This document shows positions 50,770 through 60,879 of a DNA stretch of 64,000 nt, in pieces. Position 1 is the stretch's first letter; each line of letters opens with the position of its first letter. The notes beneath the pieces are model-generated. The model was not told the DNA's origin, searched no databases, and saw only the letters and a list, made by a program, of their open reading frames with translations. The translations under genes were made by a program, and so were the position numbers. This stretch comes from Nematopogon swammerdamellus (taxonomy: Eukaryota > Arthropoda > Insecta > Lepidoptera > Adelidae), in contig OX336343.1 of the NCBI GenBank assembly GCA_946902875.1, positions 21,561,596-21,625,595 of the forward strand. Reading direction: 5' to 3'.

Positions 50770-51085
50770 ACTAGGTTTTGCCCGCGGCTTCACTCGCGTG
50801 AAATACGTATTTAAAAAAAGAAGAAAGTAAGTAAGCCCGCCACCATACCTTTATTTCGACTCGCGGATCAATTGGAGATGATTCGAATGGATATGAGAGC
50901 CACATCTTAGCGTAACCGGAACTGAATTTTATTTAGCCTATCCTGTGTCGCGTATAGTTAAATGTGTATGTACTAAGTTTCAACGAATTATGGTTATCGG
51001 TTTAATAGTTATGGAGGAACATACAAACAATGTACAGAAAAGATTGATAAAAATCGTTAATTTAGTTTTAGTCTACAAACGCAGT
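50770..51085 (-). mobile_element. Non-autonomous Helitron-like element, inverted partner
   Basis: From the 3' end at the left (ttgcccgcggcttcactcgc) through tacctttatttcgactcgcg, cggaactgaattttatttag and atagttatggaggaacatac to agtctacaaacgcagtatca. The 5' end abuts the 5' end of the next element at 51098, in opposite orientation. Confidence 0.65.
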
Positions 51086-51097
51086 ATCAATCAATCA

Positions 51098-51238
51098 ATC
51101 ATCAATACTAATAATAAATCTGTAAGGGATGGTCATGGAGTAAGTTACTTTGTTTTATGAGATAACGAGTTTGTAGACTGCATGTACTCGTATGATACTA
51201 AGACTAAATTGACGATTTTTAGAAATCTTTTCTGTATA
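51098..51238 (+). mobile_element. Helitron-like element, 5' part (split by mariner)
   Basis: atcaatactaataataaatc, tgtaagggatggtcatggag to tttttagaaatcttttctgt. Homologous to 23440-23575. It resumes at 53743. Confidence 0.75.
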
Positions 51239-53742
51239 GGGTGTCCCAAAAGTCAACGTCATCCCTTGGAGGGCTGATAGGCCAGCTCAGGACTGACCAG
51301 AATATCACAATATGACCTTAATAAAAAATCGTTAGTTTTCGAGATATTTTGACTTTTATTAATTTTGTCAAAATCGACACCCTAGATCAGTTTTTCGAGT
51401 GCCACAGGTACAAAATTCCATATTCTAAGATTCTATTTTTTGTTACGCAACCCTGTATAGCAATGCTATTGATCACAGTTAAAAAAAGAAAAAAAAATTA
51501 TCGTGCTATATCCCTAAAAATTTTTTTTGTCTTGATTCATAGTAATTTATTTTTTAATAGTCAATTTCGACCCTTCATACTGTAAAAAAAATTTACCAAG
51601 TTATACTGGCAATTTATTTAAAAAAATTGCTCGTTTAGTGTGGTCTTCAAAATAGTATAACATTTGCTATATTTTGTTTTAGAAAAAAATATATTGCCAT
51701 TTTAGTGCAAAAGGAGCTTGTTGTAAATGTATTTCAGTAATTAGTAATTTGAATAAAAACACTTGTTAAATTTAAGCGACCGGTATTTATTTAAAACTAA
51801 ACAAAACACAAATAAACATCAAATAGTGTGTTCAAATTGCCTTCCACCAAGTCGAATGCAAGAACGACATCTTTTTAAGAAAGATCTTTTTATTAGTCTT
51901 GCACTTCCTGCCACATTTATTTGTTGTGCTGCTTCATTAATGCGGTGCTTCAATTCATTTACGTTATTTATAGGTTTTGCATAGACCTTCTCCTTTAGGT
52001 GACCCCAGTAATAAAAATCAAGGGGATTTAAATCCGGGGACCGGGGAGGCCACAAAATGGGACCAAGTCCATCTCTCTTGGTAAGCTTGATCCAGATAAT
52101 TTCTCACTCCTCGTGCATAATGAGCTGGGCAGCCATCATTTTGAAACCACATTGCCCTGCGTGTGGCCAAAGGCACATCCTCCAACAGATTTGGCAGTTG
52201 ATTTTCTAAAAAATCAAGATAAATTTCCCAGTTTAGATTTTCAGGTAATTCAAAGGGGCCAATTACTTGGCCGTTGAAGATGCCAGTCCACAGATTAACT
52301 TTAAAGCGATACTGTGATCTTTCTTCTCGCATTGAATGTGGGTTTCCAAGTGCATAACTATGTAGATTGTGCATGTTCATGAAGCCATCTTTTTTGAATG
52401 TGCTTTCATCTGTCCATAAAATTTTATCTAAGAAATCTGGTTCTTCTCTATGTTTCTGCAGCATTGTTCGGCAAAACTGGACACGTTGTGCGTAGTCACG
52501 AGGAAGCAATGCTTGCACACGTTGCACATGATATGGGTGGTATTGATACCGTCGCGTAATTCTATTTACAGTAGATTTCGATATCCCTGTATGGCTTTCA
52601 ATTGCTCGCGCCGATGTAGTCGGATCATTTTCAATTTCTTGTAAAACGTGCTCATCGTAATCCATACGTGGTCTTCCAATTCTAGCGCGATTGTGAGGCA
52701 TTCTGCCTTCTCCATATGCCAGGTGGACATTTATGAACACGCGATGATCAGGATATCTCAAGGCATTCGGGTATCTTTCGCGATACAGGTTAGCTGCAGC
52801 AACACCATTGCCCCTGCATTCGCCATAAATGTAATGCATGTTAGCGTATTCCTGAGCAGTATACTGATACGGCATCGCGAGTAGTAACACGCGTATCAAA
52901 AGCGTAACAAAAACACAGAGACCACAAAAAGGCCAGGTCAGTACGTTATTATCTCCAATACAAGAAGTTCAAATCACTAGACATCAAGTAGGCAACACAC
53001 AAGTCCAGATAGCGCACACTACAGAACGTGACGAAACGATGCACACGAAAATTGCATTTAAAGAAGTAGCGTAACATACTGCTAAATTACGGCGTCACTA
53101 CCTTTCTCACTCTTACTCATGTCACTATCTCACTGTAAAGTCAAACGACGTTACTCTAATTCTAAATTCAAACTACAAAATTAAGCCGAATTTAGCAAAA
53201 TTGTTTAAAAGTGATAGCCGGGTTCATTCGAATTACTAATATCTGAAATACATTTACAACAAGCTCCTTTTGCACTAAAATGGCAATATCTTTTTTTCTA
53301 AAACAAAATATAGCAAACGTTATACCATTTTGAAGACCACACTAAATGAGCAATTTTTTTAAATAACTTGCCAGGTTAACGTGGTAAATTTTTTTTACAG
53401 TATGAAGGGTCGAAATTGACTATTAAAAAATAAATTACTATGAATCAGACAAAAAAAAAATTTTTAGGGGTATAGCACGATATTTTTTTTTCTTTTTTGA
53501 ACTGTGATCAATAGCATTGCTATACAGGGTTGCGTAACAAAAAATAGAATCTTAGAATATGGAATTTTGTACCTGTGGCACTCGAAAAACTGATCTAGGG
53601 TGTCGATTTTAACGAAATAAATAAAAGTCCAAATATCTCGAAAACTAACGATTTTTTATTAAGGTCATATTGTGATATTCTGGTCAGTCCTGAGCTGGCC
53701 TATCAGCCCTCCAAGGGATGACGTTGACTTTCGGGACACCCG
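51239..53742 (-). mobile_element. Mariner-like transposon with ~515-bp TIRs
   Basis: The ends gggtgtcccaaaagtcaacg and cgttgactttcgggacaccc are inverted and TA flanks the element (51237-51238 and 53743-53744). Inverted similarity runs on to about 51755 and back from 53225, some 515 bp, with landmarks such as gatcagtttttcgagtgcca and acaagctccttttgcac. The transposase lies in between on the minus strand. Long TIRs differ from the ~30-bp ends of classical mariners; TA insertion and the protein place it in the IS630/Tc1/mariner superfamily. The TIRs differ from each other at scattered sites, so it is not brand new. Confidence 0.85.
51819..52899 (-). pseudogene. Mariner-superfamily transposase, one frameshift
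   Basis: A DDE-type transposase that would cut and rejoin the element ends. Frame 1 (52899-52018) begins in a short extra leader; the family-like start is probably the Met at residue 9 (PYQYTAQEYANM). An HTH region with TTSARAIESHTGISKSTVN is at residues 94-113. The first catalytic Asp is in LWTDES (D164) and the second in WFQNDGCPAH (D255). Near 52070 the frame shifts by one base; the continuation (51819-52055) has WPPRSPDLNPLDFYYWGH, which holds the third acidic residue, an Asp in SPDL. Total length would be near 360 residues. The break makes this copy inactive as it stands. The DDD-type triad and the GPFELPENL / WFQNDG motifs match a widespread insect transposase group. Confidence 0.88.
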
Positions 53743-53998
53743 TATGTACATGTTCCTCCATAACTCTTAAACCGATCATCCTAATTCTATGAAACTTAGT
53801 ACAAGCACATTTACCTATACGAGACAGAGGATAGACTAAATAAAATTCAGTTCCGGTTACTCTAAGATGTGGCTCTTATACAAACCGAATTGTTCCGCGG
53901 AGCGCCGAAATAAAGGTACGGCACCCGGGTTTACTTACCTTATTCTTTTAAAATACAAATTTAACGCGAGCGAAGCCGCGGGCTAAAGCTAGTCTCAT
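53743..53998 (+). mobile_element. Helitron-like element, 3' part (split copy)
   Basis: tatgtacatgttcctccata, aaactcttaaaccgatcatc-like text, tagactaaataaaattcagt, and the end aacgcgagcgaagccgcggg, ctaaagctagt. Completes the copy started at 51098. Confidence 0.75.
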
Positions 53999-53999
53999 A

Positions 54000-54060
54000 A
54001 TAATAAAACAAATTAACTTACTCCAAGACCATTCCTTACATATTAATTATTAGTATTGAC
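54000..54060 (-). mobile_element. Helitron-like 5' scrap
   Basis: aaacaaattaacttactcca, agaccattccttacatatta and attattagtattgac are the reverse complement of the element's 5' end, placed directly after the 3' end of the neighbouring copy. Confidence 0.55.
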
Positions 54061-54207
54061 AAAGAATATCGGCACTGCGGTACCTACAACAATTTTTGTA
54101 AATATCTATAAGTAAACACGAGAAAATCTTTTACTGGTTTAGTAATTTATATGAAAAACCGCTGGCAACTATAATGTTTGTACTATAAACTGTTGATTTT
54201 CCAAATA

Positions 54208-54272
54208 TACATACATACATACATACATAGCGTCACGCCTGTTTCCCGGTGGGGTAGGCAGAGACAACGGTT
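54208..54272 (-). repeat. LINE 3' end with (CATA)n tail (family of 42339)
   Basis: acatacatacatacatacat, agcgtcacgcctgtttcccg, gtggggtaggcagagacaac is the reverse complement of the LINE 3' end at 42690-42755. Confidence 0.65.
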
Positions 54273-54382
54273 TCCAAATATATATTAAAATAAAATAAAA
54301 TAATACTTTGGAGCAGCCGAGCACTGCAGTGCCGCGGTCTCACCTTTAGCCGCAGCTCAGCCCGCGGCATTGTCGGTTTCAT

Positions 54383-54608
54383 TTTATTATGTAATCCGTT
54401 ACGGGTCAGCGAGCCAGAGGGTCAAGAGTAGATGCTCCGACCATTCAATATCACCTCCATGAAGGTAGGTGCCATACCGGAATTTTCCCTTTGGATTGCT
54501 GGCTGTACTAGACTAGAGGAGAACACAGCCGAGGCTGCTATGCGGCCATCTTGCATCCAGTACGGTGGTACAACCCAGTCGGCTACAATTAGAGCCTACG
54601 ACGAAGAA
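54383..54608 (-). mobile_element. SINE-A 3' part, head-to-head with a SINE-B
   Basis: tattatgtaatccgttacgg, ccattcaatatcacctccat, gaggagaacacagccgaggc, tacggtggtacaacccagtc, tagagcctacga. The head is missing; the next SINE-B starts only a few bases later in the opposite orientation. Confidence 0.8.
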
Positions 54609-54611
54609 CTA

Positions 54612-54877
54612 CCACCTACCGCTCGGCCGTTTGAGGCTGACCGTGGTTCGGATTCCACGTAAAACTGTAGGTCCTTACCCTTCTTACCTTAGGTGGTAAG
54701 GTTGAACTCTGTTAAAACGGCTATTTAAAATAGTTCGTGTTTTCCGTCCAGTTTAGTGTAGCTGGTACGACCGAAAGGAAGTACTGACTTGACGCCTAGC
54801 TCGCCAAGGTGTTATGGGCTGACATCACGGTTAGTAGGTGATGTAGGCAACCGTGTCAGTTTACAATAAAAAGCGTT
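54612..54877 (+). mobile_element. SINE-B, lacking the A-box and 5S parts
   Basis: Begins ccgctcggccgtttgaggct, then the T-arm-like gtggttcggattccacgtaa, a slightly shortened body and the tail to gtgtcagtttacaataaaaa. It is followed at 54884 by 20 bp of inverted SINE-B tail (taatggaaactgacacag). Confidence 0.8.
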
Positions 54878-55155
54878 CTTTCTTTTTAATGGAAACTGAC
54901 ACAGTGATACACTGGCTCCGACACATATTTGGGCACTCACTGGCTGTGAAGTATTGAAAAATTAATGAGAAACTCGGAAATGATTAAAAATTTGTAATAG
55001 CATGTCAGTGGCGCCTTGATAAATATTGGAAAATATAATTAATTCATTTTAATTACACTATTGGAGGACCGTATAATAAAATTGGTATTTCTGGTGAATT
55101 ATTATGGATCAAACGAAATTAATTAATTCTGAAAGTAAAACAATTTATCCGGAAC

Positions 55156-55400
55156 CAGACATGTTGGCTACATCACCTACACATACACTCACGCGATTTA
55201 CATAAGCCCATCACATATTTTTTTTAATATTGAAAGCGCGACAGGTGGCGCCGAGCCACCCATAAGGTGTCTAACGACGCCCATGGACATTCGGTCGTAT
55301 GCGGGGGTTGCGAATGCATCTTGAGCTATGTGCCATGTCAGTGTTAACCCTTGGTCGGGTTTGGCTACACTGAAATGGCTGGAAAACGCGGAGTTTTAAT
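55156..55400 (-). mobile_element. Old SINE-B split by a LINE 3' fragment
   Basis: Left part: atgttggctacatcacctac, acgcgatttacataagccca. Right part (55325-55400): tatgtgccatgtcagtgtta, ttggctacactgaaatggct. Between them (about 55216-55320) lies the 3' UTR of the 49541 LINE family in minus orientation (gaaagcgcgacaggtggcgc, cggtcgtatgcgggggttgc). Confidence 0.7.
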
Positions 55401-55461
55401 CGACTTCGTCATTTCCCATTTCGCATGTTTAATTTAGGGTCCTTACCATACGGTTCCTTAC

Positions 55462-55525
55462 CGCTGTAGGCCGGGAGGACTGGAGAAAGATTGGAGAAGC
55501 GTATATCCAGCAGTGGAAACATAAA
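55462..55525 (+). pseudogene. LINE ORF2 extreme C-terminus
   Basis: gccgggaggactggagaaag encodes GREDWRKIGEAYIQQWKHKR and a stop. Same ending as 32838-32902 on the other strand; all upstream coding sequence is lost. Confidence 0.65.
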
Positions 55526-55562
55526 CGCTGACTGAATGACTGACTGCGTTTTATGTATGCAA

Positions 55563-55832
55563 AACATATAAGGTCTTTCATTAGTAGGTAACGATACGCT
55601 AAGAGGTGTATGTGTATCAGATACTGATCACGTTCCCATACCAATTTTTTTTACGATATAAAAAACCTACTTTCTCCTCAGATTTAATACGTGACATGCG
55701 CGTATTTCAACTTAATAAGTACGTTTCTATATCTTTAAAAAAAATTGGTATGGGAACGTGATCAGTATCTGATACACATACATTCTTTAGCGTAGCGGTA
55801 CCTACTATTGAAAGACCTTACATATGGTTTTC
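55563..55832. mobile_element. ~270-bp MITE with ~88-bp inverted arms
   Basis: acatataaggtctttcatta and gatacgctaagaggtgtatg, tatcagatactgatcacgtt (left) pair with aacgtgatcagtatctgata, cattctttagcgtagcgg and tattgaaagaccttacatat (right). The loop of about 85 bp is AT-rich. Confidence 0.78.
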
Positions 55833-55974
55833 ATTTATACTTTTCAAAAGAGTATTATTTTAAAAGTGTAAAGACAACAGCGCACCGAATACAACATACA
55901 GCGAATGAACTACACAAACATAAAAACTGAAAACATGAAATCTACATCACTAATCAAATTCAAAGTAGACTTAA

Positions 55975-56388
55975 GCGGCGGGTGGCCGAGTGGTTTGGGC
56001 ATCGGCTCCTCATGCGGGAGGTCCGAGGTTTGAATCCGGTCGCCGTGTACCAATGACTTTTTTCTGACGAAAAAATTTACGTTACTAATTTAATTTACTA
56101 CACCCGCTGCTTCACCGTTCGGAACCGGTGTAAAACTGTAGGTCCCTTCCCTTGTCCCTTACTAGGCGGTAGGCTCAAATTGTAGCCGACTGGGTTGGTA
56201 CCACCGTACTGGATGTAAGATGGCCGCAAGCAACCTCGGTTGTGTTCTCCTCTAGTCCAGTATAGCCAGCAATCCAGGGAAGTCTCCGGTATGGCACCTA
56301 CCTTCTCGGAGGTGATATTGGCTGGTTAGAGCATGTGCTTTGGCCCCTCCGACTCAGCCACCCATACCGGATTACATAAAAAAAATAA
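55975..56388 (+). mobile_element. SINE-A, full length
   Basis: gcggcgggtggccgagtggt head with an exact A box TGGCCGAGTGG, body and tail to ccggattacataaaaaaaat. Shares subfamily variants with 28843-29244. The B box has one change (gaggtttgaatccggtc). Confidence 0.92.
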
Positions 56389-56544
56389 ATTATAAAAAAA
56401 AGACTCATCTTTTTTCGTTTGCGAACTAAACTAAAAACGTTGGCCGCGAGCAAGATACAGGTAACTGGGGTAAGAGCATTAGTTACCGCCGACGTACGAG
56501 CTGCAAAAACGTCGGTAGACAGTTTATATGCGAGTATTTATATT

Positions 56545-56740
56545 TATGGAAATTCCCGCGCAGCTCTGAGTTTTTATATTTTATTTACTTAGCGGTCCCC
56601 CGACTCTTTTAAGTAAATAAACGGAAATATTTTTTGACTTTTTAAGGGTCGGTTTCCATTCATTTGTAATTTAACTTTTAATTCAAGTTAAAAAAAACGC
56701 ATACAAATCGGTCCACTTTACAAGATAGTACACATAACCC
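56545..56740 (-). repeat. Repeat F fragment
   Basis: aattcccgcgcagctctgag, tttacttagcggtcccccga, aatttttgactttttaaggg-like text and atcggtccactttacaagat match the middle of 27110-27602. Confidence 0.65.
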
Positions 56741-56779
56741 AGTAAACTGACCACTTTGTTCTAGCCGTCCTATAAAGGG

Positions 56780-57038
56780 TAATGAAAACTGACACGGTTG
56801 GCTACATCACCTACACCATCCGTGATGCCAGCCCATAACACCGGGTGAACTTGGTGCCACGTCAGTGCTTCACTTCATTTCATGTCGGCTACAATGAACT
56901 GGACGGAAAACACGAACTGTTTACATAGCCATTTCGACCGACGTGTAATTCAGTGCGGTTGTATCAACCCGGGCGGGATAAACCCTACCACCTAGTAAGG
57001 TAAGAAGGGAAGGGACCTACAGTTTTACGTGGAATCAC
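56780..57038 (-). mobile_element. SINE-B, 5'-truncated
   Basis: gtaatgaaaactgacacggt, tail, body to gacctacagttttacgtgga. Ends before the T-arm-like segment. Confidence 0.85.
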
Positions 57039-57039
57039 A

Positions 57040-57348
57040 AAATATTGACCTATGTTTTTGAGAATAAACTCTAATATTCAAACTTTAAGGGTGCTTTATC
57101 AATAACAATAATGTTTAGCAAGCGGGCCGAAGCCCGCAGTTTTGAGCACTTAAAAAGCAATCGCCAAACCAAGCCAATAAAAGCGGGGTCTTCCTTTTAA
57201 GAGGACCATTTATCCTTCAGGACTAAGCGTCTTGTTATTATTCATGAAGGGCTTTCCGTTTCGCAGTATTTCCTATTATAGCACCGCGCCTTGTCTCCTG
57301 ATTAATTAGGAACAAAATTTTCAAGAAAAAAAATTAAATTTTACCTTA
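57040..57348. other. No recognisable feature
   Basis: About 310 bp, mixed composition; no repeat or domain recognised. Confidence 0.4.
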
Positions 57349-57349
57349 T

Positions 57350-57805
57350 TTTTAACCCCCGACGTAAAAAGAGGGATGTTATAAGTTTTACGTGTGTGTG
57401 CATGTGTGTAAGGGTGTATTTGTCTGTAGCATCGTAGTTCTCTAACGGATCGGCCGATTTGGATGGGGTTTTTTTTATTAGAAAGCTGATTTAATCGGGA
57501 TGTTTGTTAGCTATGTTTGTAATCAAGTAATCAAGTAATTAAGTAATAAAACAATTAATTATCTTAAATAGTGGAACGATTAGCATGCGGTTTTAAAAAA
57601 AAACTTGAAAAAAAAGTTTAATTACAATAATTTCAAAAACCCCCGACCCTTAAAAAGTCAAAAAATATTATTTCCGTTTATATGAAGGAGTTGGGGACCG
57701 CTGAAGTAAATAAAATATAAAAACTCAGATCTGCGCGGGTCTTTACTTAGCGGTCCCTCGACTTCTTTAGGTAAGTAAACGGATATTATGTTTGACTTTT
57801 CAACG
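57350..57805 (+). repeat. Repeat F copy
   Basis: aacccccgacgtaaaaagag, ggatgttataagttttacgt, gtgtgtgcatgtgtgtaagg, catcgtagttctctaacgga, then the palindromic section with ttcaaaaacccccgaccctt and actcagatctgcgcgggtc. Opposite orientation to 27110 and 28040. Confidence 0.7.
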
Positions 57806-57911
57806 GTCGCTCTTGGTAAAGGAACTCATGCTCGTTTTCGCAAAAAAAAAACACTTTACAAGCAAATTTTTCAATTTACGAAAAATATTCAAAATTTTTA
57901 GCGCGCGGCGC

Positions 57912-57992
57912 TGTGGAGGCGCGTGGCCAAGCGGTCTGGTCGTCGCGTCGGCTGGTCCGAGGTTTTGAATCCAGTCGGCGGGTACCGGCCGA
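57912..57992 (+). mobile_element. tRNA-like SINE head of a further family
   Basis: gtggaggcgcgtggccaagc (A box GTGGCCAAGCGG), ggtctggtcgtcgcgtcggc, gtccgaggttttgaatccag (B-box-like, one T extra) and tcggcgggtacc. It resembles the SINE-A head but differs in the anticodon-arm region and is followed by a TCTG-family copy (58060). No complete cloverleaf can be folded by eye, so I do not call a tRNA gene. Confidence 0.5.
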
Positions 57993-58059
57993 TCGATAAT
58001 TTTATTTCAGATTTGAAAAAAAAAAACCCCCTTCGTTTTTTCCTTTTTCTATTTTTTAT

Positions 58060-58200
58060 TATTTGTTATATCCGTCATAATAACACATATTCTGTGACCA
58101 TTTCAATGGGCTACCTATTACGGTTCAAGAGATACAGCCCTCGGACGGACAGACAGACGAACGGCGTAGGCTTCCGTACTGGATACGGAAACCTTAAAAG
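58060..58200 (-). repeat. TCTG-repeat family copy
   Basis: tatccgtcataataacacat, ctacctattacggttcaaga, gatacagccctcggacggac, gcgtaggcttccgtactgga. Confidence 0.65.
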
Positions 58201-58204
58201 AAAA

Positions 58205-58600
58205 GCACTTATATTATAGTTAAATTTTCTCAAGACTAATACCTAAACCGGTAAAATTTCTGCAATATTATGTGTGTACCTACATTAGCGACGTTATGAG
58301 ATTTAATATGACCGAGACACGTGGCGCAGTGCTGCAAGCGTCTCCCCCCACAGCAGCAGGCTGGTGCGTTTCCCTCCATCCACTCCCGCGCAAACAACAT
58401 TTCGTCATGATTTACAGCAGATCGCCATCGACACTGCGCGAGCGAGCTTTATTTTAGCTCCGTAAATTAAATATTTACGACTCGATTCGGCGCGCGGAGA
58501 GTAAGCCGACGACTGAACGTAAGGAATTCGCGCTTTGTTCCGAGCGATTCATTGATCAGCCCACAGAAACACTAGGTTTGGTATAGCGGCGGAAATACTG
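58205..58600. other. No recognisable gene
   Basis: The short frame at 58272-58457 has no domain. 58600-58670 holds a repeat-E scrap in minus orientation (ttatcacacgctgtatcccg, gataagcagattaatcg, gttgttgtgctgcaag). Confidence 0.4.
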
Positions 58601-58692
58601 CATACTTATCACACGCTGTATCCCGAACGAACGGGATAAGCAGATTAATCGTTGTTGTGCTGCAAGTGCCACCAGCATTTTATGACAACAAA

Positions 58693-58765
58693 ACAAATAT
58701 ATCAGCCTCGATAGCTCAGTAAATAAATAAATAAATAAATAAATAACCAAATAAATAAATAAATA
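58693..58765 (+). repeat. SINE-B 5' tip followed by (AAAT)n
   Basis: cagcctcgatagctcagt is the first 18 bp of SINE-B; it passes directly into about twelve AAAT units. Its left flank (attttatgacaacaaaacaa) also matches the left flank of the SINE-B at 60880 (attttatgacaaaaacaaat). Confidence 0.7.
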
Positions 58766-58769
58766 ACAA

Positions 58770-59310
58770 AAACATTTAACAAAACAAATATTTTAACATA
58801 AAAAAAAATTATTTCGCGGACCCAAAAATTAACTTCGCGTTAGTGGTAGCAATAGCAATCCTAACGACTTCATCCTAACTAAAATCTTCTAAGATTTGCT
58901 TTCTTGCAAATATATTCTGGCAACCTCTGGCCTTCTCATCCTGCGGTTTCCCCGGAGAGATCTCCTTGGCCGCCTTACTACAAATTGACTTCGTCGTGAT
59001 CCCCTTAATAATAATTAATAAAGATAATGTTTGGTAATTACTGCCTGTTTTATTAGCTGTTTATTCTTGTTTCATTAATATAATATTTCGCAATATTAAA
59101 TAAGGCAATAAGTCGCTGGTTGCTGCTTGTTTGTTTTGCGAACAAAGGAGACACTTACGAGTATGGGTTCACTCTGGTGCCTGTATGCGTTTCTGTCCAA
59201 CCGTCTCTGTCGATCACACGCAGTATCGCCAGATCTATTGAATAGATTTTGATGACACTGACGTCAAAATACGTAGAATTTTAACGTAGCAGACAAACTA
59301 TAGATGTAAG
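58770..59310. other. No confident feature
   Basis: AT-rich with a short possibly coding-derived piece at 58880-58990 on the minus strand (GRPRRSLRGNRRMRRPEVA-like), which may be a LINE scrap but is too short to assign. Confidence 0.3.
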
Positions 59311-59314
59311 CCCG

Positions 59315-59630
59315 CTAAGCTGTAGCCTTATTTCGGCGCGCGAAACAATTTGGTTTGTATGAGAGCCACATCTTAGCGTAATCGGAACTGAATTTAGACT
59401 ATCCTGTGTCACGTATACTTAAATTGGCTTGTACTTATAGTTTCATCGAATTCGAATGATCAGATTAAGAGTAATGGAGGAACATGCACATACATACATA
59501 CAGACATCATTTCTAAAAATCGTCAATTTAGTTTTAGTATCATACAAAGAGTCTACAAACGCAGTATTTCATAAAACAAAATAACTTACTCCACGACTAT
59601 CCCTTACAGATACATTATTAGTATTATTTA
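59315..59630 (-). mobile_element. Non-autonomous Helitron-like element, 3' end missing
   Basis: gccttatttcggcgcgcgaa, gagccacatcttagcgtaat, agtaatggaggaacatgcac, tcaatttagttttagtatca, actatcccttacagatacat. The GC-rich 3' end is absent. Confidence 0.65.
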
Positions 59631-59749
59631 TTCGTTTATTTACACATTTTTTCTTTTTTTATATTAATTTTACAAATTAAACCTAAATCTAAAATTAATA
59701 CAAAATAACAAAATGGAATTTCCACCACCGGCGACGGGGCGAACCCAGG

Positions 59750-60465
59750 CTACCGATGGTCGGACCCGAGAGAGAGAAACCTCCGGACAATTCGAGCGGT
59801 GTCGAGCAAGACCGCCTTCTGCATCTGACCCTTGATCCAAGCAAGTGGCTCTAGCGAGAGCCTCTTGAGATGATGGTCGAGGCTCTTCGCTATCAGCCCA
59901 TGCGCAGACACGACTATGGGCACAAGATCGTCGAGTCCACGGGCCACATGTCGGTAACCTCGTGAGACAGATCGATGTATTTTAACATCTTGTCTTTTTC
60001 TGCCTTCACAAGGTTCTCGTCATGCGGCACCGTGATGTCGACGAGCGCTGCGCGCCGCGCCTCCCGGTCGATTATCACTATGTCAGGTCTATTAGCCATA
60101 ATATTCCTATCAGTGATGATAATCGACCGGTCCCAGTAGAGCGTGATGTGAGCATTTTCGAGAACTGGCTGTGGGTTATACTTGTAGTAAGGCACCTCCG
60201 AGCAGACAAGGTTGAACTTCAAAGCAAGTTGCTGATTGATGATCCTGGCTACTAGGTTGTGCCTGTGCAAATACTCGGAGTTGGCAAGTTGCGAACAACC
60301 GGAGATTACATGTCTGAGGGATTCACCAGGTTTGTGGCATGCGCGGCTGATGTCAATGGTGCCATCCTTCATAATGAATCTCCTGTAATTGTTGGTCTTG
60401 ACAACTTCGTCTTTGTTGGTCTTGACAACTTCGTCTTGATTATTAGTATTGATGATAAATGCCAC
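59750..60465 (-). pseudogene. LINE ORF2 C-terminal domain, frameshifted
   Basis: Frame 1 (60465-59914) contains HVISGCSQLANSEYLHRHN, a zinc-knuckle-like remnant. It then reads VPYYKYNPQPVLENAHITL, YWDRSIIITDRNIMANRPD and IVIIDREARRAALVDITVP. The RPD(I)V.ID and (L)VDI pattern is found in the C-terminal region of one insect LINE group and may be a restriction-like endonuclease. Near 59930 the frame changes; the continuation (59947-59750) reads LDDLVPIVVSAHGLIAKSL and LLDTARIVRRFL. At the N-terminal side a 21-bp direct duplication (DEVVKTN twice) is present. The reverse transcriptase itself is missing. Confidence 0.75.
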
Positions 60466-60479
60466 TAGGTCAAATAGTC

Positions 60480-60855
60480 ACTTGTGGAATTCAGTGCGTT
60501 AACATTTTAATTTTATATTTTTCCAAATATGTTATAAATTATTCTTATTATATTTTTGAACTAATTTAATGACTCACAGTCATTAAAACCATGATAATAT
60601 GTTTAAAATAAATTAAAAACCATATCCCATCACACTCATATCAGATATCAGTGGTCAGATATCCGCTCATATGACAAGATGTAAACTGACAGTAAGAGAG
60701 AAGCGTAAGCATGCTCAGGGCGTATGGTCTCACGCCGAGTAGTTCAAATTCTCCATCTATAGATTTAGGTGAGATCGTTGCGTGCACTGTAAAGACTCAC
60801 TTTATTTACTCAAGATTAAATCAAACGTTTTTAAAATCACATTAATAGTGACCAT
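60480..60855. other. AT-rich stretch, no gene seen
   Basis: No repeat or domain recognised; a short 'gtgagatcgttgcgtgc' region has normal composition. Confidence 0.4.
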
Positions 60856-60879
60856 TTTATGACAAAAACAAATATGTCA

